Below are positions 40,261 through 52,195 of a stretch of DNA of 64,000 bases, one piece after another. The stretch is taken from positions 6,948,824-7,012,823 of the forward strand of contig NC_066321.1 in assembly GCF_022539315.1 (NCBI RefSeq), given 5' to 3'. Position 1 is the stretch's first letter; every line of letters begins with the position of its first letter. Origin of the DNA: Serinus canaria (Eukaryota; Chordata; Aves; Passeriformes; Fringillidae). The notes below the pieces were generated by a model. It was not told the DNA's origin. It was given only the letters and a program-made list of their open reading frames with translations, and did no database searches. The position numbers and the translations under genes are program-made.

Positions 40261-40829
40261 GCACAGGAATAAAGTGGGGTTAGCACAGAGGAGCCTATAA
40301 AGTGCATTATGTCAGCAAAAAATTCCTGCAAAGTTCAGGGATATGTTTTCTTCTTCCAGGAGACAAAAAAAATCTAAAAAAACTCTTTTTAGTCCTGGCC
40401 TTTCTATATGTTAGGCTCACTTCTCTCTTCTGACACTTCATTATGGATTTTCTGAGTTTGAATAAAAATCTAGTTCTCTTTTCTGGTGGACAAGGTCACT
40501 GCTGCTGGGAGCTACTTTCTGTGTGCAGTATACTTCAGTGTTTTGTGTCCTGCAGACTGAAAACTTCCCAAGTGTGGGTGGTCTCTTGCACCTTTTTCTC
40601 CCGACTTCACAGTATTTACTGTCTGTGATCTGGCTGAAAGCAGATCTGCGTTCTGCCTGCAAGAAATGGCAGAAGTGCTGCAAGGTTGCCAAGAAATTCC
40701 TGTGAAGACTCCTGGCAGTGAGGGCTGATGGTGTTGTTGCTGTGCAGATGTCCTGTGGGCAAGTCTTGGCCCCATTCTTGCAGGAGGGTTTTGGTAGCTA
40801 GGAAGAGAGCTCAGAATTTCGGGGCCATA

Positions 40830-42430
40830 GGTCAGTGCTGTTGTTTCTGGTCTTGTAGCTTTGTGACTGGTTTGTTCCTGAAGTTTGTTCTTGTAGCTTT
40901 GTGACTGGTTTGTTGTTGATCCCTAAACCTGAAAGGAGCAGGAGTTCTGTGCAGCAACAGTACGTGCTCATATAACTTATAATGTGTTGTAATTCTTGCC
41001 CATGAGGTGGCTGAATTGGAACTGGACATTTAGCTCATTCCAGAAGTTCCTGATGTTTAGGGATTTCATTCCTGAGATGTTATTGTTCTTGTAATGTACA
41101 TGTGTTGCTCATTTAAAAGTACTTTTCTTAAGGTAATTCCTACATTCTTTCTTCCTAAGAAAAAAGTCCCTGTGTGGATTTGCTGATGTCTTTGTGTAGT
41201 ATGTGTGTTATCACACAGCCTTCCGCATGGCAGCAGCAGCATTCTCTGACCTATCAGCAAGAGGTAAATGAAACTTTGAAATAGCTTGTACAGCTCTTTG
41301 GCCTGTAGGGAGAAGCTTGGGTTTGTAGATCTGTGCTGTCTATGCAGTTCTCTCCCAGAAGGTGGGGGTTTGTGATGAGCAGGAGCGTGGCTGCAGGTAC
41401 TGCACAGACCTTCTGCAGGACAGGCAGTGGAGCTGTGAGCAACCTGCAGAACTCCTTGACAGTGAAATGGAGAAGAGGAGACTCATCTGCTTTTTAGAGT
41501 GTCACTTTTTGTCTATCCTACCTGGGGAGATCTGGCTTTGTACATCATGTGGGAAGATTTCTTTGGGGAGCAGAGCACGATCAGCATAGCAGACATGCAG
41601 AGGTAGCTGCTGTGTAGGTACACACTTTGTGGTAATTGGGAGTGGGGCTGGCCCAGCCTCATCCCCAGCCTCATCTGTAAACCATGTAAAACATGGTTTT
41701 ACAGCTGTGAGAAGCAGGAGAACAGCACTGACAGCAGTGAGCCATGGAGTGCCCAGGGGCACTGACCAACCACCAAAGGGAACAGATGCAATGCATGAAC
41801 AGGAGGGTATAAAAGGTTGGCCTAAAGAACAAGAAGGGCAGATGCTTGAAGCTTTCTGAATGGTGTTACTGGTGTTTGGGTGAATGCTTAAAGCCTTCTG
41901 AAATTGTATGATAATACTCTGTGTGTCATGGCTGTCTTGGCTGCAGCATGTGCTGTGACATTGCTGTATCAGAATAAGATCATTGTGGCTGTTGTGATGC
42001 TGACTAAGCCTTGAAGGTGTGGCTGAATCTCTGGTTTGCAGTCCATTGTTGCAGTTTAGCTTTTCTGTGTCAGCTAGCTCAGGCACAGCCTTGGGTCAGC
42101 TTGGCCACTCAGGTGTTCATAGTAGCACCTGAGTTTCCTCCAAGGTGGCTTCTCAGTTCCTGAAGGAACAGCTGCATATTTGGTTTTAAGCCCAGTTTCT
42201 ACTTGCAGACACCAGTATCTTCTGAAAGCTTTTCTTAAGTCCTAGGTGGTGATTGTATATTTCTTTTATGTCATTTTCCTTGTTGCCCACTGACTTGGGA
42301 GGTCCTAGATGTCCCTTTAGCAGCAGTGAAACTTGCCTACAAGAGAAGGTGCTGACAGCATTCAGCAAGAGTTCCAGGAGCAGGATCATTCTGAAGTTGG
42401 CATTGATGGGATCTAAGCTGGAGCTGCTGT
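40830..42430. other. Unclassified segment with duplications, inverted repeats and a TATA box
   Basis: This stretch differs from the surrounding intron. It has a 25-bp direct repeat (CTTGTAGCTTTGTGACTGG...) at 40852-40876 and 40890-40914, an 8-bp inverted repeat at 41680-41698 (AACCATGT/ACATGGTT), a 9-bp inverted repeat at 42107-42134 (ACTCAGGTG/CACCTGAGT), and TATAAAAGG near 41809. It also holds the longest open frame in the window (minus strand 41502-42086, 194 codons), with no recognised domain. A decayed LTR or other retroelement is possible, but I could not define termini or a target duplication. Confidence 0.3.
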
Positions 42431-44062
42431 GAATATTCCTCCCATACCATCAGCTGAGTTATCCTCTGAGCCAAGTGCTGTCTTCTGCCTGGTGCTGAAC
42501 TCTCTGCTCTTCCTCCTGTGGCAGAAACCAGGGATTACTCAGCACCTGGCAGGACGTGCCTATGTAACACTAAGGACAGTGATTAGATAATTCAGTTAGA
42601 ACAATGTATTTATTTGCCAGTAATTTGTTTCTTCTTGTGCAGTTTTCCATTTTCCAGGCATTACATATGGCCAAACAGACAGAACCACTCTGTTCTCTGA
42701 GTAATTCCCCCTATTTTTTCACAAGCATATAGATATTTCATTTAAACCTTTGCAGCCTCCCTTTGTGGCATCTGCTTATTTATCACTGTCTTTAAGATTC
42801 GTTTTCCACTTGGCAATGTTCATATTTTTGGTCCCCTGGTTACTGCTATTGTAAATTATTATCCAGTAAGATTTATAGCTGTGAGATTTGTACAAATAGC
42901 CTGTCTCCCCCATTTAATGGCTTATCTCTAAGTTACCTCTGTTATTTACTAATGAAACTGTATGGATAATTTTTATGTACATTTTTGCAGGTGTGCCATG
43001 AAAATTTAGGTCAGACATGGAATTACATCAGGCTGTCTGACAGGCTGCAAATCTCCCTGCCCCATAGGCACAAAGCAGATGGGTGGGAAACCCACTATAG
43101 CTTTACAGTGACCTAAGCTGTTCCTAGGCATGGGAACCCCATCACTGACAGGGAATAATGTAGTGCCACGTAAAATCCTTGGGGGTTTTATTGATTTGTT
43201 TTCCCATTTAAATTCACAAGGAGGAAATTTAATTTCGCTTCATTTCTGTTTAACAGGGGTCACATGAAAAAGCCTGTAAATACATTTTTTTTAATTGCAG
43301 TAACATTTTTAATAATTTTAGGTTAATTTTTCTGCTCCTCTTAAATCATATTTAGCCACTACTGAAATAAGATTTTTAAATCTTTAGGTACCCTATATAT
43401 GATGTTTTGTTTTTTTTTTTTAAGGGTTAGGCCATGACATATGTAGATTTAGGATTGTGGGGGTTGGGTTTTTGGGTCCTGTGTTTTAAGAATTAGCAAA
43501 ACCCATGTCCTACTTGCCTTTGAGAGCTGTTAGTAGCATTAATGACACATTTATCACTCTTGTATTGGTTTAATTTGTACTCGGATTTTAAAAACATATT
43601 CATTATCATAGCATTTCACTGAGTAAATTCAAATAAACTCTGTTCTACTGATAGGGATCCTCCTCTCAGCCAAAACAAGAAAAGCAGAGGCTACAGAATT
43701 TCCTCCTTGTGAGGTTGAAACATTCAGGGATGGGTGAACAGTTGACCTCTTGATTTGTTTCATTTTTCCCATGTCTGCATTCAAACAAGATGGGTCACAG
43801 ATCTCAAATATAATTTTTTGTATTTATTTTGAATGGAGATAAAGGAAAAGCACTTTGAAGGAGAGGGTGGGTATTTGTTTTTCAATATGATGACATCCAT
43901 GAGTGAGCTGAGGAAGGGTACCTCAGAGTGGTGGAATATTCTGAAAAAATTCTTCCCTCTGTAACATTGCTGGGTAATTACTTTGATTTTTTGGATGATT
44001 TTTCCCAAATTTTTTCCTAAAAGTGATGTTTATGTGTAAAATCAATTGTTATGGTATTTCAG

Positions 44063-44196
44063 CGTGAGAAGCTGATACATGAGCTGGAGGAAGAAAGACA
44101 TTTGAGACTTGAGAGTGAGAAGAGGTTACGGGAGGTGACGCTGGAGTCGGAGCGCAGCAGAGCCCAGATGCGGGGGCTGCAGGAACAGTTTTCCAG
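44063..44196 (+). CDS. NCKAP5: NCKAP5 internal coding exon B (134 nt, N-terminal coiled coil)
   Basis: This exon starts in phase 0 directly after exon A and encodes 44 codons plus two bases of a split codon. The peptide begins REKLIHELEEERHLRLE, continues SEKRLREVTLESERSR, and ends LQEQFS followed by AG. It is almost entirely charged, with regularly spaced leucines and no proline, typical of a long coiled coil. I recognise it as the NCKAP5 coiled coil. In the known protein the next residues are R-MEETVR, so the following exon should start with one base completing AG|N. The acceptor is TGGTATTTCAG at 44052-44062 and the donor is CCAG|GTATGT, a strong site. The open frame continues upstream and past the donor by chance. 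The exon lies alone between two large introns. Confidence 0.92.
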
Positions 44197-45769
44197 GTAT
44201 GTGCCACCAGGAAACTGCATCCAAAACATGGCAAAAACATCTTTTGGTGCAGAGACATTGTCCACACCTGTTGATAACTTGAATGGATCTAATCTAAGGC
44301 AAAACCTGCTCTCCCTGGGAAATGCCATAAACAGGTTCTTGGCTAAATCATGTTGGAATACTTTAAAGTTTTATGCCCTCATTTTATGGGGTGGTGAAAA
44401 TTGTCATTTCTAGGGGTTTTGTGTTTTCTAGAATTCCCAATAATTTTCTAAATGTAGGTCTTCACTTCTCAAGAAGGGCATGCCACTGGTAAGTCAGTAT
44501 GTGGCTGTTTGTGTCTTGTAAGCAAGAATGGGCTTGATCAATCTGAATAAAGAGAGGAAGAAAAAGTGAACCCTTTGGGCAAGCTCATCCTGCTTGGACC
44601 TGCTTCAGATCTTTTCCTGCATTTCCTGGGCCAAAGTTTTTGGCTAGAGCAGAGCTCCATTTCCAAGAGAACCAGCTTAGAACAGAGATTAACACAAACC
44701 ATTTGTATGATAATAGTAAGGATTTGAGTTATTTATTGTTTTCATGACGCATGATGAGATCTTGTACAGCAAACAGATTTTTTTATTGTTTTTGTCATGT
44801 GCACAGAAACAAAACAATCCAAAAAATCAAAAGAGACAATGGAATTTCATGTATGTTTTCCATCAAGGCTGAATATTAACTCCTTCCCTTAGACCACTGA
44901 ATTGTTAAAAGCTCAAGTTCAGTTTAATAAGGTGAAAAAAACCTGGAGGGTATTGTTTTTTCATTGGTTAGATTTCTTGGGGGTTTTAGGGTTTTCTGCT
45001 TTGGGCATTATTTCGTGTTTTTTTCGTTATTTCCTTGGTGTTTGCCATGCTGCTCCTCTGATTTGAATCTGGGTTTCTAGGCAACACTGCAAAAACCATT
45101 GACAGCATTAATAAAATTTGTTCTCCTCTGTTATTTTGTGTTTGGAAAAATTTGCATTCATTCTCTGCAGAATTCAAAAAAACTATTTCAAAAATCATTA
45201 AGTGTTCCATTAATTCTGAAATCTCCATTAAAAATGCTAAGGAGGTTTCTTTTTTTAGTTTTCTATTGTTCCTCTTCATTGATCCTTGGTTTCAATTTTT
45301 ACTTATTCTGATGAGACTCCTGGAGTAATATACACAAAATAAATCCACCCCATGAGTATCCCTGGTTAGAATTTTTTGCTCTATTGTATATTAATCTTCG
45401 TTTAAGGAAGAATTTCCTGAGGTCCTGATTTTAGAACAGTATACTTGCTGCAATAGCTAGAAACCTGTGAAATTAACTTTGGAGGTGATGGAGCCATGGT
45501 TAAGAAAAGAAGGGGTGAGGGGGAGCCAGTCTCCAGAGTGATGCTCCCAGTACCTTCATAAAATTTTAACTGATGCATATTCATATCTTTTCAAGAGAGC
45601 TCTTCATTATTCCTGTGGAACTGCAGTAGTCTGATTCATTTCTACCATGTTTCTGAAAAGAAAAACTATTTTATTAGTCAGGATCCCTGAAGTCCACTAT
45701 CTTCAAATTAATCCATTCTTTTTCTTTCACTGCTGTTTGCGGGCGAGCGTGCTCGGGTCTGTCGAGAAG

Positions 45770-45827
45770 CAGAGGGACACAAGTTCTTTGAATTAAAGTT
45801 GTTTGTCTCTTTATGTCTGTCCCTCTG
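45770..45827. repeat. 10-bp inverted repeat next to a CpG-rich spot
   Basis: CAGAGGGACA at 45770-45779 and TGTCCCTCTG at 45818-45827 are exact complements with a 38-bp spacer. Just before them, 45739-45765 is a short CpG-dense patch containing CGAGC-GT-GCTCG, itself an inverted repeat. The origin is unknown. Confidence 0.6.
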
Positions 45828-48782
45828 ATTTAGATAAAGGTGAAGGCCCTCTAAATCAGCATTATGTTCTTTTTAAGGCTGTCTGCACATTGGCTAAACT
45901 GTTTGAAGGCAAACTTAAGTATCATTTTTCATTAATGGCAACATGTTATTCCAGTGAGGAAAAACTCCTGCTGGCCTCATCAGGCTGTGGCTTTATTTTA
46001 GTGTAGGCCAGATGCTTGGAAGAGAATGTGTCACCTAAATATGTTATTTTATTTTAAAACATTGCTTGTTATGATGAATATTAAGGGTTGTTTTTGCTGA
46101 TTTTAAATAGAATATTAAGATATTTGCTTACCCAAACAGACTTTCTCTCTAAATGAGTGTATTTTTTTTATCCTATTTGAACAAATAATGGAACTGGAAG
46201 CTGGATAATCTTGAGATTCTGTGTTGTTTGAAGGATTTTCAGCTTTGCCTAATTTGAGCACAATTAAACAGGACAAGACAAATGATGATGGGAGGAAATG
46301 TTAAAAACCAAGTGAAGATGATGACTAGAGAATAATATTTTGGACTCAAACATTCTGTCTCTCAGATGTGGATAGATCAATGTAAGAACATATACAACTG
46401 CATAAATCTTTTACGTATGTCTAATTCCTGAACTGAGAGGATTTACCTAGACATTTCTACATATATTTCTTTACATTTCAAAACATTTTCTTTGCATGAT
46501 GGAAAGAATGAAATATACTAGTACGTGGTAATCTGTAAGCTGACCTTTGTAATCAGGGGAGCAATGCTCCCTATTGCAAAATGAAATTGTGGGGAAACTT
46601 TAATCTGTCATGTAAGCATATGGTTTGAGATGGAGAACTTCAGAAGGTGAGGGGTTTTCTTATTGAAAGAAGTTTCTGTTGTTACCAAGTAAGCAATATT
46701 TCAGCCTAGTAGTCGGAAATAAATCGAAGTTCTCTTTCTTAACACCTGCATAAATCTGCCAGAGCCTTAATGTGACACTGCAGTTAGTTTGATAAATATG
46801 TGATACCTGCTGAAAGAGCTTTTAAACTGAAGTTTCTTTTCCAGAATTGTAACATGTGTCCATGTAGTTTTAAATCTGGGTTTTAATTTTATTAGAAATG
46901 AAATATGTTTGAGGTGTGGAGAAACCTTGCAGGAAATGTATTTAATACTCAAGTTGGGTTTTTGCACTGTAGTTGGATGCTGTTATCTTTCCATTGCCTT
47001 AGTATAATCTCACCTTGAGTTAAAATACTTCATGTTTTCTTTCTTAAACCCACTGAGATCTGTTGCTTTGCTGCAGCTGTTAAATTCCATGAGGTTCTTT
47101 TTGGCATGGCATTGTACAGCTGCACAGTTCTTAAATGCACAGAGACCTACCCTATAAAAAGAAATCAGCCCACTTTCTTCCAAGACAGTGCCATGCAGTC
47201 TGAATTTCCCATTTTTTGTTGTTGTACACTGTCTTATTTACCTCCTTGTTGTTGGTTTCAGCTGTGCTTTTCCTGCTTTCAGCATTTTCCTACAACAGTA
47301 GGAACAGAAATGCAGCAACTCTACCCACAGCAGTAGGTGTGATTTATGGTATCATTGTAAAAAGCACACTAATAGACACAATAGAAATTGATTGCATTTC
47401 CCTGCTGTACATCAGTAAGCAATAGAACTTGTTGTCTGTGGAATGCATACAGTTCAGGTGGCTAAACTGTGATTAAATGTTAAAGCAGTAAAAGAGGTAG
47501 CTTTACTTAAGTTACTTTAATCACTGTTTTGGTCTGAATGAAACAAGTTCAATGAACACTATTATAAAGTGTATCTGGAAACAGTAATTGAAGGCCCCAT
47601 TATCAAATCTCAAAATCCCTTTTGGGTAAATTTCAAAAACTATTTCAGTTAAAGTTGTGGTGTTTATTGGTACCAATGTCTGTGACTGGAAAATTGCCTC
47701 AGGCTTTTAGATGTTATTGGAAAAGTAGGAAACGGTCCTTGTTTGATCTGCCAGGGCCCTGTGAAGGGGATGAGTGCAATTCTCATTAGGCTGTGTATTC
47801 CCCTCCCTTTAGTATTGACTGTAGGGCTAAGCCTGTTGCTTCTGACAAGGGAAAAATTACTGCTACAACACTTGGCATAAAAGAGCAGTGTGGTTGTAGG
47901 TTTAGGCACATCCTTCATGTATTTTCCAATTATTGTAATTCCCCTAGCTCCACTCTGTCTTGTCAACAGGTGAGTGGCACTGATAACTGTTTTCCTTGCA
48001 GCTGTGATAAGGAGATTTGTGTGCATTGCATCAGCATGTTGATGTGGAGTATGACATTGTAATTTCCAAGGTTTGCTCAATCTAGGGGTCACACCTGCTT
48101 TCACCTCTGTGCCCTTACTGCCATGGCTGGTGACCCACACCCAACTGAGGCCAGGTCTGGGAATTACACACCAGCTCAGCTCTTTGGTCACTTTGTCTAA
48201 GGTCAAGCATTAATAACATTTGAATCTAATTTCTGGGAAGATTAAAATGCTCTCCTGGCAGCTGTGGATGGAATTCCTTTGATTCTGTCATAGCAGGGGT
48301 GAGTAAGGTGCTATGTGGGAGCTCACTCCTTTTCTTAGAGGGAGATTACAGAGGAAGTTGTCTGCAATTCTCCTTTGTGTAGCTCTGCAGTGACCTCCTG
48401 TCATTCTCCCTGCATGGCCTGTGTGTAGGAGCCAGGTTGGCCCAGAGATGGAGTCTGTATCAAAGGCTGACCTTGTCATCCTGCCCTATGGTTTTAGGTA
48501 TTGCTGGATTTTATGAGCTGATGCTGCATGCAATGTCACGAGGAGGAGAACTGGTGAATGAGTGTCACACACAAGGGAGTTCTCCATGTCTGCTGTGTCT
48601 CCTGTTCACCTGCTCCTGCCTTGCTGCCAACTGCAAGGTGGGCACTGTCAAACCTGGGGAAGGTTGACCCTGAGTGCTGCCAGGTGCCCACCCAGCCACT
48701 CCCTCACTCACTGTCTTCCAGAGGGCTGGGGGAGAAAAGAATAGCAAAAAAGCCCTCAAGGATTAAGAGCAAGAGCTCACTC

Positions 48783-48788
48783 ACTAGT
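48783..48788. repeat. Target-site duplication, left copy (ACTAGT)
   Basis: The hexamer ACTAGT directly abuts the TG terminus of the LTR and is repeated exactly at the other end. It marks the host sequence duplicated on integration. Confidence 0.85.
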
Positions 48789-49492
48789 TGTCGTGCTGCT
48801 GCGTCGAGTGCACTCTACTCCCCTGAGAGCGGGGGGGAGACAGCGTTGGCTAGCTGAGGGCACTTGCAGCAGCTAGCAGCTGGGGGCACTACCCTGATGC
48901 GCCGGGGCGTCAGGCAGCACCTTCGACAGGGCAGCAATATCGAGAGGAGCGGCAAAAGCGGAGAAGCTTGAGAGAAAAGAGGACCTTGACCCAGCTGGTG
49001 CAATCCAGACATTTATTGTCTCCAGGGGGTCCAGGCGGGAAAAGGCAGAGAACAAAGAGTAACAGCAGTGTATAAAGGGGGTGGAACATAGGTACAAGAA
49101 CCAATGGGGGAAACTGAGGAGGGGAATCGGACATAACTGACACGGGCGAAAACTAATGATATAAGAGCTAGGGAGGGGCCCGGAGCACCTGCCCAATCAC
49201 CCTCTGAGGAAGGGAGAAGTTTCTGGAGAAATGGGCAGGGCCCCGGGAGATGGACAGGGCCCGGGAGGAGGGGAAAAGCAGCAAGGGGGTGGTAACCATG
49301 GAAACGGGGGTGGAGACAAGGGCTTGGCAGTATGCCCAGACTGGGAGGGAACCATTTCAGGGAGAGGGGGAAACCAGGGCTAAACCATCAACATAGGCTT
49401 AGGGATGCAAAATGGGGAGAAAATTATAAAATGGGGAGAACAACACAAACAGGGAAGATAACACAACTGGAAATTGGATGCGCACCACAACA
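48789..49492 (-). mobile_element. Solo LTR of an endogenous retrovirus (class II-like), minus orientation
   Basis: A 704-bp segment begins TGTCGTGCTG and ends CACCACAACA, giving TG...CA termini with imperfect inverted ends (TGTCGTGCTG against TGTTGTGGTG). It is flanked on both sides by the same hexamer ACTAGT (48783-48788 and 49493-49498). A 6-bp target duplication is typical of alpha/beta (class II, ERVK-like) retroviruses. The minus strand has AATAAA at 49017-49012, followed about 13 bases later by a CA, and a TTTATA box about 55 bp upstream of it. This gives the U3-R-U5 order on the minus strand. The U3 part is GC-rich and strand-biased, with internal near-repeats (GGGCCCGGGAG type near 49236-49270, AAAATGGGGAG type near 49410-49440). 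No gag, pol or env sequence is adjacent, so it is a solo LTR left by recombination. The family name is not determined. Confidence 0.85.
49012..49017 (-). terminator. LTR polyadenylation signal (AATAAA on the minus strand)
   Basis: TTTATT on the + strand reads AATAAA on the minus strand, inside the LTR and in the position expected between the R start and the U5 region. It is the main reason for assigning the LTR to the minus strand. Confidence 0.6.
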
Positions 49493-49498
49493 ACTAGT
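49493..49498. repeat. Target-site duplication, right copy (ACTAGT)
   Basis: The hexamer ACTAGT directly follows the CA terminus of the LTR and is identical to the left copy. An unmutated pair is consistent with a not very old insertion, although six bases give little power. Confidence 0.85.
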
Positions 49499-52195
49499 TA
49501 CCATGAAGGGGAAAGATTTGACTTGTTAAAGATTAATTTAATTTATTGCTAATTAAATATAGTGTAGGGTAGCAAAAAACAATGACAAAACTAAAACCAC
49601 TTATTCCCATCCATCCCTTCTTCCCAGGCTCACCTTCATTCCTTCACTCTTGACTCTTCCACCTGAGCAGCAGGGTGGGTGTCAGGGTTGTGGGGAAAGC
49701 TGCTGGACTCTGCAAGCCTCAGGACATGGTGTGAGTGCTGCTTTGCTGGGGCTCTGACCTACTGCTTAGGGTATTGATCTTACCTGCTGATTAGAATTGA
49801 CAGAGTTAAGGAATGAAGTTTCTTTTAGATTAACACTGTTGGGGTGAGTACATTACATTTTTATTTATGTGCATCTACAGCACTTAGGTACATATTTCAT
49901 CTGTAATAGCTACTCAGAAGTGTCAAGAACCATTCTAAGATCCAGGAGCTTTTGTGTGAATAGTTTTCATCTGACAGAAAATAAAAAAATGGCTTTACTA
50001 AACTTGTGAAACTAAAGCCCAAAGAGGAGATTGCCTGAAGTTTTCATGGAACTTGACCCCACTCAGTTCCTGGGCTGCTTTGTACTAAATATGCTGGTTT
50101 CCTGTTGTTTGACCAACAAAAAGTAAAATGGAAATTTTGTCATTTTTGATACTAGACCCATTTTTTTCCACTCTTTAGTTCAATGTATGAATATGATGGT
50201 TTTGAAAGTACATGCACATGAGAAATTCCTTCAGTCAGTGTGATGGCTCAGTTTTCTTCAAAAACAAAATTGTCATCCTCATATTAGAAACCATCTGGTT
50301 GAAATAATATTTTCCTACTGAAGCTGAGAAAGAACAAAAGCAATGAGCTCAAAGTGACTGCAGAGAGCAACTGAAGAACCAGGGGAAACTTGAAACACAG
50401 AACTCCTGCCAGGACCAGAAATTATAGAAGATTTTATTGCATGAAGTGCATTGACTTGTGTAACACTTTCAGAGAGCAAAGGATTGCTTTGCTCCAGGTG
50501 TTATTCAGGATGCACAGGAAGGGACCTGCGGTTCTCCATTTTCTGTGGACTCTGGAGGCACTGAGGCTACATGAAGAGCCAGCCCTACTTCAGTACCCAG
50601 TGCACTGGTAATTCATGTGGTGGTGTTTCCTGACAGCCCTTAGCTGCTGAAAGCTTCTTGCATGGGGGCCAGGGAAATTGGTAATTTTATCTTCCAGAGG
50701 TGAAACATGGTGATCTGTGTGCTCAGGAAATCCTGTGTCTGGCTTGTGTTTGTCTGTGTGCTCACAGGATGCATCATGCTCATATTTCTGCAAGTTTGCA
50801 TCTATTGCCTTTTACTGATTTCTCAGACATGAAATGATATTCTGCTTCCTGTTCTATTGGGATAGAAGACTTCAAGTGTAGTTTATTCATGTAAAAATCA
50901 GGTCCATCTTTCTGAACCTGAACATGGGAAATTCCCTACTTCAGATTGTTTGTGTACCTTTGTCTTTTAAAAAATTATCTACATTTCATAATATTTTTAT
51001 AGCAAAGAATATTAAAGAGGAAAGGGAGGAAATACCCAGACAGTGTGGTGATAAAGGTCTTAAATCTTTACAGCAGAATAATATTGTGGAGAGTCGCCTT
51101 TAAAACTGTGTTGTCATTTACCTTTTTGAACCCAGTAATTCAAAGAAATCTGTGTAAATAGAAATTATGTCCCCATAAATTTATTAGATTTAAACTAGTT
51201 AAGAACAGGTGAGAAAAAGGCCAGCAAAGAACAAGTGTTCTCTTAGACTCTGTCATGGTTGACTCTGCTAAAATAAAAGGCTGTTTGTTTTCTTTAAAAA
51301 CATCAGTCTGGTTTGAGCTACAGGATTGTCCAGCAGAGTTTTTTCTTACTCCAACCCAGTATTTCCATGTGTCTTTGCCTTCTTGTCCTACCCTGTTGTG
51401 CTGTCCAATGGCACTTTTTAGTAATGACCCCTTCCTGATTTGGAGATTATGGGACAGTTTTCAAACCTCCCTTGCACAGCCTGTCACAGCTGGAGACCTT
51501 TCCTATGCTCCACTAAGTCACACACGAGATGTCCACACTTTGATTTCTTCAAAGTGAGTATTTGCCCTGTAGAGTCAGAAAGGCACACACATTTAAAATC
51601 AATATAACTAAGACTGATCCTCTGGTTTCATGATTAGCTTTAATTGCTACCCAAACAACATGGATTCATCCCATTTTAGTTTACTGATCCTCTCAGACTT
51701 GTGGTTTCCTTTGTCAAATGATTGAAAACCCGTGCTCAATGTGAAATTTGCAGATTGTAGACTGTTCCTCTTTACTAATGGATCAGAGAGAAATGTGAGT
51801 TCATGATCACAGTTTTATGGTTGTTTTCCTGTTCAATGCTCGAGGTGGCTTGTATTAGTAATTTTTCTGTACTATAAAACTTGTAAACTATAAATGTAAC
51901 ATTAATGGGCAGTGGTGTGCATTCAGATTGATGGTACAGAGCAAATTAAACCTTGAGTGAATAATATGATTAAAAAGCTGACATAAAGTCAAATGATCTT
52001 CATAGTTATACTTCTCTTTTATGAACATGATTGGAATCTTCAAAGGTTCATTGGTTGACTGAGTCTGTGTTTTACCATTACAGTTTTACATCAAACTAAA
52101 CCAGGGAGCCTACATTCCCATTTTAATTGCAAGCAGATAAAATCTGATCCTGAAATTGCTCATCCTTTTTAAGTTTCTGGGGTGACTTCTGTGAA

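Larger units (their letters stand above)
20264..44062 (+). other. NCKAP5: NCKAP5 intron between exons A and B (23.8 kb)
   Basis: This interval runs from a GTAAGC donor to a TGGTATTTCAG acceptor and separates two in-phase coding exons, so it is inferred to be one intron of 23,799 bp. Its first 7 kb is unusually GC-rich for the window, with two CpG islands and a 19-bp minisatellite between them. From about 28 kb onward it is ordinary AT-rich unique sequence with a few enhancer-like patches (35.7-35.9 kb and 36.8 kb), a 25-base T run at 40236-40260 and an unclassified segment at 40.83-42.43 kb. One in-frame microexon-like segment is present at 25588-25626. No other exon was recognised on either strand. 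Confidence 0.8.

Noticed and set aside
40236..40330. Poly-T run as the tail of a processed pseudogene
   Set aside because: No coding similarity, no AATAAA on the minus strand beside it and no clear target duplication.
40267..40330. Exon starting after the T25-GCACAG acceptor-like sequence
   Set aside because: Two of the possible frames stop almost at once and no donor in a sensible position follows.
41502..42086. Longest open frame in the window (minus strand, 194 codons)
   Set aside because: Low-complexity Ser/His/Gln-rich start, no recognisable domain, no splice or promoter context and intronic position; it is kept only as part of the odd segment.
47664..48206. Minus-strand open frame of 180 codons
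   Set aside because: No family resemblance and composition like translated intron; length alone is not enough in 64 kb scanned in six frames.
49071..49077. TATAAAG on the + strand of the LTR, suggesting + orientation
   Set aside because: No AATAAA follows on the + strand, while the minus strand has AATAAA with a TTTATA box at proper spacing, so minus orientation is preferred.
48873..49196. Minus-strand frame of 107 codons within the LTR
   Set aside because: It spans U3, R and U5 and resembles no retroviral protein; LTRs do not normally carry genes here.
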